Source: JANOGU01 sp964499865 (GTDB lineage: Bacteria; Pseudomonadota; Alphaproteobacteria; Rhodobacterales; Rhodobacteraceae). From it: 12,396 nt of DNA. This document shows, piece after piece, positions 6,916-12,396 of the stretch. Under the pieces are notes generated by a model. It was not told where the DNA came from and did no database searches. It saw only the letters and a program-made list of their open reading frames with translations. The stretch spans positions 1-12,396 of the forward strand of contig CAZCPY010000090.1 in assembly GCA_964499865.1 (NCBI GenBank), read 5' to 3'. Position 1 is the first letter of the stretch. Each line of letters starts with the position of its first letter. The position numbers and the translations under genes were made by a program.

Positions 6916-7671
6916 ATGAACAAGCCCCTGATGGCCAAGGCCACCGCCGTCTGGCTGGTGGACAACACCACGCTCAGCTTCACCCAGATCGCCGATTTCT
7001 GCGGGCTGCACGAGCTTGAGGTGCAGGGCATCGCCGACGGCGACGTGGCCACCGGCGTCAAGGGCTTCGACCCCGTGGCCAACAGCCAGCTCGATCCCGT
7101 CGAGATCAAGCGCGGCGAGGCCGATCCGGCCTACCGGCTGAAGCTCAAGTTCAACGCCGCCGCCGTGGGCGAGGAAAAGCGCCGCGGCCCGCGCTACACG
7201 CCGCTGTCCAAGCGGCAGGACCGCCCGGCCGCGATCCTGTGGCTTGTCAAGTTCCACCCGGAACTGTCCGACGGCACGATCGGCAAGCTGGTCGGCACGA
7301 CCAAGCCGACGATCCTGTCGATCCGCGACCGCAGCCACTGGAACATCGGCCAGATCACCCCCATCGACCCGGTGGCGCTCGGCCTGTGCCGGCAGTCGGA
7401 ACTGGACGCCGCGGTGCAGGCGGCGGCGAAGAAGAAGGCCTCTGAAGGCAAGGTCATGTCGGATGACGAACGGCGCAAGCTGGTGTCGACCGAAACCAGC
7501 CTCGGCATGGCGCCCGAACCCCGCATCCCCTCGGCCGTCGCCGCCATCGAAGGGCTGTTCGGCGAGCCGGAACGCAAGAAGCCCGCCGACTATTCGGATG
7601 CGGAAAGCTTCTTCAACCTGCCCCAGGCCGACGACGAGGACGAAGAGGAGGACAGCGGCCCGATCCGCTGA
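6916..7671 (+). CDS. trcR: Cell-cycle transcriptional regulator TrcR (DUF1013 family)
   Basis: A 251-residue DNA-binding regulator of the alphaproteobacterial DUF1013 family, named TrcR for a role in cell-cycle transcription. It is recognised from its N-terminus (MNKPLMAKATAVWLVDNTTL) and the central block QDRPAAILWLVKFHPELSDG. Two HTH-like segments, about 12-42 and 107-139, align with each other: WLV (13/109), LS (20/117), Ile (25/122), Gly (30/127) and IxD (39/136) fall at matching spacing with one gap. The C-terminus is charged and probably disordered, ending with an acidic run near 238-246. ATG 6916 follows AAGGAG by 7 bases. It converges with the DUF4189-like gene, with both stops inside one inverted repeat. 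The family call is confident; the function comes from family knowledge. Confidence 0.9.
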   Translation: MNKPLMAKATAVWLVDNTTLSFTQIADFCGLHELEVQGIADGDVATGVKGFDPVANSQLDPVEIKRGEADPAYRLKLKFNAAAVGEEKRRGPRYTPLSKRQDRPAAILWLVKFHPELSDGTIGKLVGTTKPTILSIRDRSHWNIGQITPIDPVALGLCRQSELDAAVQAAAKKKASEGKVMSDDERRKLVSTETSLGMAPEPRIPSAVAAIEGLFGEPERKKPADYSDAESFFNLPQADDEDEEEDSGPIR

Positions 7672-7699
7672 GCGCCCGGTGCCCCGCCGCGCGGCTCAG
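7668..7699. terminator. Inverted repeat spanning the two convergent stop codons
   Basis: CTGAGC at 7668-7673 pairs with GCTCAG at 7694-7699 around 20 GC-rich bases. The left arm contains the trcR stop (7669-7671) and the right arm contains the stop of the opposing gene (7696-7698). It could act as a bidirectional terminator, although no T-tract follows on either strand. The stem is only 6 pairs, so chance is possible. Confidence 0.35.
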
Positions 7700-8370
7700 G
7701 GTCCGCGACGGTCGACGATGCGGCAGACATTGTGGCCGCCGTTGCGCACCAGGTCGCGCGTGGCGCTGGACATGTCCTTCATCGCGTTCGCCGCCGCCGC
7801 CTCGCATTCCACCAGCGCCGCGCTGTCGGCTTCGGCCTGGGTCGGCATCGCCACCGCCGCGCCGCTGGTCAGGTTCGACAGGGCGAAGGCGGCATAGCTG
7901 TCGGGCTTGATCCCGCCCAGGTAGAACCCCCGCCAGTTGCGCGCGGCCGGCGCACCCAGTTCGACCGGGCGGCCCAGCCGCGGGCGATAGTCCACCGGGT
8001 CGATACGGGCATGGATCACGCAGGACCCGCCGGTCTTGAGCAAGGCCGTGCAGCCCATGTGCGCCGCCTCCATCGCCAGCGCCTGGCTCTGGTAGCCCGC
8101 GACCCAGTAGTAGGTGTCGCCCGGGCCGGGATCGACGGCGATGGCGCCGAAATAGTCGGTGGTGGCGGTGAAGTTCAGCAGCGCCGTCGATTCGTCGGCG
8201 CCAAGTTCGACCTCGCTGACCACGATCAGGTCGGCCCCGTCGCCGAAATCGGTGGGCGGCGTCACGGTTTCCTGCGCCGCGGCGGGCACGCACAGCGCCA
8301 GCACCGCTGCCAGACAGGCCTCTGCCGCACCCCGCACCCGCGCACCCCCGAGGTTGTCGCCTGCCGCCAT
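7696..8370 (-). CDS. Secreted DUF4189-like protein with two internal repeats
   Basis: A 224-residue exported protein of unknown function. Residues about 12-33 form a hydrophobic signal peptide ending VPAAAQ. The first unit (73-120) reads YFGAIAVD, then QALAMEAAHMGC and a CVIH end, the layout I associate with DUF4189 (GAIA, Ala-rich helix with Cys, second Cys). A second unit (159-219) repeats it: YAAFALS, QAEADSAALVEC, CRIV. Cysteines 107/117 and 189/216 probably pair within each unit. ATG 8370 is used, but GTG 8337 (213 residues) gives a classic short signal peptide (MRGAAEACLAAVLALCVPAA), has GGGGG upstream, and fits the TTGACA at 8392-8397 better. It follows the M23 gene by 50 bases on the same strand. 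The family call is tentative; the gene is likely real. Confidence 0.75.
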   Translation of the reverse strand: MAAGDNLGGARVRGAAEACLAAVLALCVPAAAQETVTPPTDFGDGADLIVVSEVELGADESTALLNFTATTDYFGAIAVDPGPGDTYYWVAGYQSQALAMEAAHMGCTALLKTGGSCVIHARIDPVDYRPRLGRPVELGAPAARNWRGFYLGGIKPDSYAAFALSNLTSGAAVAMPTQAEADSAALVECEAAAANAMKDMSSATRDLVRNGGHNVCRIVDRRGP

Positions 8371-8397
8371 CTGGGCGCGTCCGCCCCGGCCTGTCAA
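8369..8397 (-). promoter_or_regulatory. Candidate -35 (TTGACA) before the DUF4189-like gene
   Basis: The minus strand has a perfect TTGACA at 8397-8392, in the 50-base gap after the M23 gene. At 17 bases spacing the -10 position reads CCAGAT (8374-8369), a poor match overlapping the ATG at 8370. If this promoter is used, translation more likely starts at GTG 8337. Confidence 0.3.
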
Positions 8398-8420
8398 CGC
8401 TGCGTCAGGACGGGACCGCT

Positions 8421-9293
8421 TCAGGACGGCGGCAGGCCCAGCAGCGCCGCCGGGTCCGGGCTGATCCGGCGCCAGACCGGCCACAGGCTCGCGTGCCCCA
8501 CGCCGAAGAAGTTGCCGCGCTGCGCCAGCGTATCGGCCACCACCTGCAGGTGCAGGTGCGCGGCCCAGCCGCCGTTCTCGTGCCAGTCGCCCAGATGCGC
8601 CACGACCTGCCCTGCCGCGACCTGCTGGCCGGGGCGGCAGAGGCCGGGCAGGCTGGCGGCCAGGTGGCCGTAAAGCGTGAAGAAGGGCTGCGGCCCGTCG
8701 TGGCGCAGCAGGAGGGTATGGCCATAATCCAGCGGATCGGCGTTGTAGGCGACCCATTCCACCGCGCCCGGCAACGGCGCATGCACCGGGGTGCCCGCAG
8801 GGGCGAAGACGTCGATGCCGAGGTGGATGGTGCGGCGCTCGGTGCTGGCGGCGTCGGCGAACTGGGCCGCGCGGTAGACATCGCGGTCTTCGCCATAGAG
8901 CCCCAGGCCATGGCCTGCGCCGGTGGCGGCGAACCAGGCGTCGAAGCCACGGTCGCTGAAGGCGGGCATCCCGGGCGTGGTGACGGGCAGGGCCAGCGCG
9001 GGGCCGGGCAGGCCCGGAAAGACCGGCGCTGCGGCGGCCAGCCGCGCGGGCAGGGCCGCGGCGCCCGGCACCGCATCCTGCCCGCAGGCCACGCGGGCCA
9101 CCGCCGCCAGAAGCCCCGCATCCACCGCATGCAGGCGGTCGCGCAGGGGACCGGGGGGCAGGGTTTCCAGCAGCGTCGCCACCGCCGCGCCGGCATCGGC
9201 GGGCGCCTGCGCCGCCATGCAGCGCGCAAGCGCGGCGTAAAGGTCGTCCGGCGTCGCCGCGGCCTCGGCCAGGAACCGCGCGACCGCCGCCAT
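8421..9293 (-). CDS. M23-family metallopeptidase without a signal peptide
   Basis: A 290-residue protein with a lysostaphin-type (M23) domain at about 153-255. Zinc and catalytic residues are present: His157 and Asp161 (HLGID), His210 (LYGHL), His246 and His248 (HLHLQ). M23 enzymes usually cut peptidoglycan cross-bridges outside the cytoplasm, but no signal peptide or membrane segment is visible. The first 125 residues are Ala-rich and probably helical. The blocks YGEDRDVY, TIHLGIDVFAP and GGWAAHLHLQ recall, from memory, the M23 module of large proteins that also carry a kinase-like and an aminotransferase domain; those partners are missing here. ATG 9293 overlaps the recR stop by one base (TGATG) and has AAGGGG 5 bases upstream; GTG 9296 would also fit. 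The substrate is unknown. Confidence 0.85.
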   Translation of the reverse strand: MAAVARFLAEAAATPDDLYAALARCMAAQAPADAGAAVATLLETLPPGPLRDRLHAVDAGLLAAVARVACGQDAVPGAAALPARLAAAAPVFPGLPGPALALPVTTPGMPAFSDRGFDAWFAATGAGHGLGLYGEDRDVYRAAQFADAASTERRTIHLGIDVFAPAGTPVHAPLPGAVEWVAYNADPLDYGHTLLLRHDGPQPFFTLYGHLAASLPGLCRPGQQVAAGQVVAHLGDWHENGGWAAHLHLQVVADTLAQRGNFFGVGHASLWPVWRRISPDPAALLGLPPS

Positions 9294-9296
9294 CAC
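9291..9296 (-). other. recR stop / M23 start overlap (GTGATG)
   Basis: The minus strand reads GTGATG. The recR TGA (9295-9293) shares one base with the M23 ATG (9293-9291). The AAGGGG ribosome site for the M23 gene lies inside the last recR codons. This arrangement usually means one mRNA and coupled translation. Confidence 0.8.
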
Positions 9297-9886
9297 AGCC
9301 CCTTCCGCGCCCTGAGCGCCGCCCCGATCGTGCCGTCGTCGAGGTAGTCGAGCTCTCCGCCCACCGGCACGCCCTGCGCCAGCGAGGTGACCGCGACGCC
9401 CAGCGGCCGCAGCGCGTCGGCGAGGTAGTGTGCCGTCGTCTGGCCGTCGACGGTGGCGTTCAGCGCCAGGATCACCTCTTGCGCTTTGGCCGCGCGCGCC
9501 AACAGTTCGGGGATGCGCAGCGCCTCGGGGCCCACCTGGTCCAGCGCCGACAGGGTGCCGCCCAGCACGTGATAGCGCCCGCGGAACACCGCCGCCCGTT
9601 CCAGCGCCCAGAGGTCGGCGACATCCTCCACCACGCAGATCTCGCCGGTGTCGCGGCGGGGATCGGCGCAGACCGGGCAGGTCTCGGCGGTGGCGAGGTT
9701 GCCGCAGGTTTCGCAGTCGCGCACGCTCAGCGCCACCTGCGCCAGCGCCTGCGCGAGCGGCGCCATCAGCGCCTCGCGCTTCTTCAGCAGGTGCAGAACC
9801 GCGCGCCGCGCCGACCGGGGGCCGAGGCCCGGCAGGCGGGCCATCAGGTCGATCAGCGTCTCGATCTGCCGCGGCGCCTCGGTCAT
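9293..9886 (-). CDS. recR: Recombination mediator protein RecR
   Basis: RecR works with RecF/RecO to load RecA on SSB-coated gapped DNA. The 197-residue protein shows the family's full layout: helix-hairpin-helix ARLPGLGPRSARRA (16-29), a four-cysteine zinc finger (Cys58, 61, 70, 73), a Toprim domain with ICVVEDVADLWALE (83-96, Glu87), LALNATVDGQTTA (140-152), and the C-terminal GVPVGGELDYLDDGT block (172-186). ATG 9886 is chosen because it gives the expected N-terminus (MTEAPRQIETLIDLMARL); the GTG at 9919 adds 11 unlike residues and lies closer to the palindromic repeat. It lies downstream of dnaX-ybaB in the classical order and overlaps the M23 gene at its 3' end. Confidence 0.97.
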   Translation of the reverse strand: MTEAPRQIETLIDLMARLPGLGPRSARRAVLHLLKKREALMAPLAQALAQVALSVRDCETCGNLATAETCPVCADPRRDTGEICVVEDVADLWALERAAVFRGRYHVLGGTLSALDQVGPEALRIPELLARAAKAQEVILALNATVDGQTTAHYLADALRPLGVAVTSLAQGVPVGGELDYLDDGTIGAALRARKGL

Positions 9887-9928
9887 CCGGTCATGCCCAT
9901 GCCCGGCCGGGCCGACCACCGGCGCGCA

Positions 9929-9976
9929 GGCGCCTCCCTCCCCCCTCGTGGGGGAGGGAGGGGGAGGGGGGGCGCC
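9929..9976. repeat. Second copy of the palindromic repeat core, between ybaB and recR
   Basis: The 26 bases 9935-9960 are identical to 5386-5411 and include the palindrome 9936-9958 (9-base halves CCCTCCCCC/GGGGGAGGG around CTCGT). The following G-rich bases are also similar in both copies. GGCGCC at 9929-9934 and again at 9971-9976 closes an outer palindrome. The copy stands 42 bases upstream of the recR ATG. It would form a stable hairpin in the ybaB-recR mRNA. Confidence 0.75.
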
Positions 9977-10007
9977 CGGCCGGTCGTGCCTTGCGCGGCG
10001 GCATCGC

Positions 10008-10361
10008 TCAGAACGGCAGCTTGAAGCCCGGGGGCAGGCCCAGGCCTTCGGTCATCTTCGCCATCTCTGCCTGCGCGCGCGCCGCCGCCCGGGCCTGCGC
10101 GTCCTTGATCGCGGCAAGGATCAGGTCCTCGACGATTTCCTTCTCTGACGCGACAAGGATCGACGGGTCGATTTCCAGCCCCGTCAGGTCCCCTTTGGCG
10201 GTGGCGCGCGCCTTGACTAGGCCTGCGCCGCTTTCGCCGGTCACGGTGATGCGAGCCAGGTCATCCTGCAGTTCGGTCATGCGGCCCTGCATCTCTTGCG
10301 CGGCCTTCATCATCCTGGCCATGTCGCCGAGGCCGCCGAGGCCTCCCAGTCCCTTGAGCAT
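10008..10361 (-). CDS. ybaB: YbaB/EbfC family nucleoid-associated protein
   Basis: A small DNA-binding protein, 117 residues from ATG 10361, thought to form tweezer-like dimers that bind and organise DNA. It shows the family signature MLKGLGGLGGLGDMARMMK, then AQEMQGRMTELQDDLA and the ILVASEKEIVEDLILAAIKDA core, ending in the typical Leu-Pro-rich tail (LGLPPGFKLPF). An in-frame ATG at 10379 would add six residues (MTGADA) not expected in the family; neither start has a strong ribosome site. It lies between dnaX (64 bases upstream) and recR (121 bases downstream), its normal place. The conserved linkage suggests a role near replication or recombination; the exact function is not settled. Confidence 0.95.
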   Translation of the reverse strand: MLKGLGGLGGLGDMARMMKAAQEMQGRMTELQDDLARITVTGESGAGLVKARATAKGDLTGLEIDPSILVASEKEIVEDLILAAIKDAQARAAARAQAEMAKMTEGLGLPPGFKLPF

Positions 10362-10425
10362 CGCATCCGCCCCCGTCATTGCGATCCAGATAGGCACGCG
10401 ATGGCCATCGCGGCAAGGGCGGGGG

Positions 10426-12225
10426 TCAGTCGTCCTCGAAAGGGTCCCAGTCCTCGGGGGGCGGCGCCGCGTCGCCGTCCCCGGCAGGGACAGGCAGCGC
10501 AGGCGGGCGCACCTCGACCACGCGGGCCTGCGGAAAGGCCGCCAGCACCGCCTGCACCAGCGGCTGGCCGGTCACGTCCAGCCGCGCCTGCAGCCGCTCC
10601 TCCGCCACCGTGGGCGCGCCGCCCGCGGCCACCACCGACACGCCCCAGCGCTGCCCGGTCAGGCCCTGCAACCGGTGCGCCAGACGGGCGGCAAGCTCGG
10701 CCGGGGCACCGGGGGCGGGTTCGAACTCGATCCGGCCGGGGGCATAGCGCACCAGCCGCACGCCGTCCTCGACCGCCACCAGAAGCTGCACGTCCCGCGC
10801 CTCGCGGATCAGGTCCAGCACATGGGCGAAGGTCGGCAAGGCGGCGACCGAGGGCGCCGCCCCTGTCGCGGCCACAGGTCCGCCCCCGCCGCGGGGGGCC
10901 ATGGCCGTGGGGCCGGACGCGGGGGCAGAGGTCGTCGGGCCAAGCCGCATCCCGCCGCCCAGACCGCCGCCCGCACCGCCACCCGCACCGCCACCCGCAC
11001 CGCCACCGGGGCCGCCACCGGGGCCGCCACCAGCCCCCCCGCCCGAAGGCGACGGGCCGGGCGAGGGCGCCGATTGCAGGCGGCGGATCAGGCTTTCGGG
11101 GTCGGGCAGGTCGGCCACATGGGTCAGGCGGATCAGCGCCATCTCGGCCGCCATCATCGCGTTCGGCGCCAGCGCCACCTCGTCCAGCGCCTTGAGCAGC
11201 ATCTGCCAGGTCCGCCCCAGCGCCCGCATCGGCAGCGCCGCCGCCATCGCCCGCCCGCGGTCGCGTTCGTCGGGCGGCACGGTGGGGTCGTCGGCGGCCT
11301 CGGGGGCGACCTTCAGCACCGACAGCCAGTGCGTGATCTCGGCGAGATCCCGCAGCACCGCCAGCGGGTCGGCGCCGTCGGCATACTGCGCCGCCAGCGC
11401 CGCCAGCGCCGCCGCCGCCTCGCCCTTCATCACCAGGTCGAACAGGTCGAGCGTCCGCCCCCGGTCGGCCAGCCCCAGCATCGCGCGCACGGCCTCGCCC
11501 GAAACCTCGGGTCCGCCGTGCGAAATCGCCTGGTCCATCAGCGACATGGCATCGCGCACCGACCCCTCGGCCGCCCGCGTCAGAAGTGCCACTGCCTGCG
11601 GCTGCAGCTGCACCCCCTCGCGTGCGGCGACGGCGGTGATGTGGGCCATCATCACCTCGGGCTCGATCCGCCGCAGGTCGAAGCGCTGGCAGCGCGACAG
11701 CACGGTGACCGGCACCTTGCGGATCTCGGTGGTGGCGAAGATGAACTTCACATGCGGCGGCGGCTCCTCCAGCGTCTTCAGGAGAGCGTTGAAGGCCGCC
11801 GTCGACAGCATGTGCACTTCGTCGATGATGTAGACCTTGTAGCGTGCCGAGGCCGGGCGGTAGGGCACGCTGTCGATGATGTCGCGGATGTCGTTCACGC
11901 CGGTCCGGCTGGCCGCGTCCATCTCCAGCACGTCGACATGGCGGCCCTCGGCGATGGCGCGGCAGGGCTCGCAGGCCCCGCAGGGGTCGGTCGTGGGGCC
12001 GCCCCGGCCATCGGAGCCGACGCAGTTCAGCCCCTTGGCGATGATCCGCGCGGTGGTCGTCTTGCCCACGCCGCGCACCCCGGTCATCACGAAGGCCTGG
12101 GCGATGCGGTCGGCAGCGAAGGCGTTCTTCAGCGTGCGCACCATCGCCTCCTGCCCGATCAGGTCGGCGAAGGTCTGCGGGCGGTAGCGGCGGGCGAGGA
12201 CCTGATAGGCGGGTGCATCTGACAT
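10426..12225 (-). CDS. dnaX: DNA polymerase III subunit gamma/tau
   Basis: The clamp-loader ATPase of the replisome; 599 residues from ATG 12225 (MSDAPAYQVLARRYRPQTF). The AAA+ module shows Walker A GVRGVGKTTT (49-58), zinc ligands Cys68, 82, 85, 88, Walker B DEVH (135-138), the SRC arginine finger (Arg178) and sensor 2 GSVRDAMSLMDQ (Arg224). The collar domain spans about 250-375. Residues 395-425 form an almost pure glycine hinge encoded by 12-base repeats. The tau-type C-terminus (about 465-577) is followed by an acidic tail (DWDPFEDD). Upstream starts at 12237 and 12261 add non-conserved residues. The E. coli-type slippery A-run for making gamma is absent. It heads the dnaX-ybaB-recR cluster. 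Confidence 0.97.
   Translation of the reverse strand: MSDAPAYQVLARRYRPQTFADLIGQEAMVRTLKNAFAADRIAQAFVMTGVRGVGKTTTARIIAKGLNCVGSDGRGGPTTDPCGACEPCRAIAEGRHVDVLEMDAASRTGVNDIRDIIDSVPYRPASARYKVYIIDEVHMLSTAAFNALLKTLEEPPPHVKFIFATTEIRKVPVTVLSRCQRFDLRRIEPEVMMAHITAVAAREGVQLQPQAVALLTRAAEGSVRDAMSLMDQAISHGGPEVSGEAVRAMLGLADRGRTLDLFDLVMKGEAAAALAALAAQYADGADPLAVLRDLAEITHWLSVLKVAPEAADDPTVPPDERDRGRAMAAALPMRALGRTWQMLLKALDEVALAPNAMMAAEMALIRLTHVADLPDPESLIRRLQSAPSPGPSPSGGGAGGGPGGGPGGGAGGGAGGGAGGGLGGGMRLGPTTSAPASGPTAMAPRGGGGPVAATGAAPSVAALPTFAHVLDLIREARDVQLLVAVEDGVRLVRYAPGRIEFEPAPGAPAELAARLAHRLQGLTGQRWGVSVVAAGGAPTVAEERLQARLDVTGQPLVQAVLAAFPQARVVEVRPPALPVPAGDGDAAPPPEDWDPFEDD
10963..11034. repeat. Six 12-base tandem repeats inside dnaX
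   Basis: On the plus strand, six consecutive 12-base units begin at 10963, 10975, 10987, 10999, 11011 and 11023. The two units at 10975 and 10987 are identical (ACCGCCACCCGC) and the others differ from them at one to three positions. In the dnaX frame each encodes Gly-Gly-Gly plus Ala, Pro or Leu. A run of seven C (11034-11040, G on the coding strand) adjoins the array. Unit-number changes would preserve the reading frame. Confidence 0.9.
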
Positions 12226-12396
12226 GGCCGCCAGCATAGGCCGCCGCCGCGGCGCAGGCAAACCGCGCGGCAGGCACGCTGCGCGACCCCGCCCCGGCCT
12301 TGCCCCGGGGCGTGGGGTTTGCCGCCGCGCGGACCGCCGACCGCGGTCTAGCTGTGAGTTCTCATCAGGTTGTTCACCCTTGTGAGGGGTGGCAGG
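12226..12396. promoter_or_regulatory. Region upstream of dnaX, with two short dyads at the window end
   Basis: These 171 bases hold no convincing gene. The first part is very GC-rich. From about 12347 composition drops, and two short palindromes occur: TGAGTTCTCA (12355-12364) and TCAC-CCTT-GTGA (12374-12385). The less GC-rich stretch is the likely place for the dnaX promoter on the minus strand, with TAGACC near 12350-12345 as a weak -10 candidate. No SRP RNA core (GGAAGG...AGCAGCC) is seen here. Confidence 0.3.

Noticed and set aside
10975..11022. Possible CRISPR or regulatory tandem array
   Set aside because: The units are 12 bases, contiguous without spacers, and in frame with the DnaX glycine hinge.
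9430..12222. 930-codon plus-strand open frame opposite recR, ybaB and dnaX
   Set aside because: It crosses three well-supported opposite-strand genes and the repeat region, with Arg/Pro/Ala-rich low-complexity product.
10376..12277. 633-codon minus-strand open frame overlapping dnaX in another frame
   Set aside because: It is a frame-shadow of dnaX. The product is low-complexity Arg/Gly/Ala, while dnaX carries every expected motif.
12226..12396. SRP (4.5S-type) RNA gene next to dnaX
   Set aside because: It is often found upstream of dnaX, but the conserved core (GGAAGG, AGCAGCC) is absent from these bases. It may lie beyond the window.

Overview
The window looks like an ordinary chromosomal housekeeping region from a very GC-rich alphaproteobacterium, most likely in the Rhodobacterales (Paracoccus/Rhodobacter-like). 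The reasons are a metal-free-type HemB active site, a TrcR/DUF1013 regulator, a small four-helix membrane protein of a kind I associate with that order, and a dnaX-ybaB-recR cluster. I cannot fix the genus. I see no phage, plasmid, transposase, CRISPR array or tRNA/rRNA gene. Genes are tightly packed, and no gene-free stretch exceeds 300 bases.

Left part (1-4976): hemB (minus, cut by the window edge) diverges from a TTG-started membrane protein. A GC hairpin separates that protein from a complete mfd (transcription-repair coupling factor). Middle (4983-7671): mfd converges with a small HmoA/IsdG-type heme monooxygenase gene. That gene diverges from pth (peptidyl-tRNA hydrolase) across a 245-base gap that holds a long near-perfect inverted repeat. 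pth converges, 4 bases apart, with a secreted RNase T2-family protein. The RNase gene diverges from trcR, a cell-cycle transcriptional regulator with two HTH-like repeats.

Right part (7696-12225): five minus-strand genes in the order dnaX, ybaB, recR, an M23-type metallopeptidase, and a secreted DUF4189-like protein. dnaX-ybaB-recR is a classic replication/recombination cluster. The M23 gene overlaps the recR stop, so it is probably co-translated. The last gene may have its own promoter. A second copy of the palindromic repeat core lies between ybaB and recR.

I did not find a clear new multi-gene system. The items most worth a second look are the palindromic repeat family, the signal-less M23 peptidase coupled to recR, the RNase T2 protein lacking its usual catalytic glutamate, the internal duplications in TrcR and in the DUF4189-like protein, and the 12-base tandem repeat that builds the glycine hinge of DnaX.
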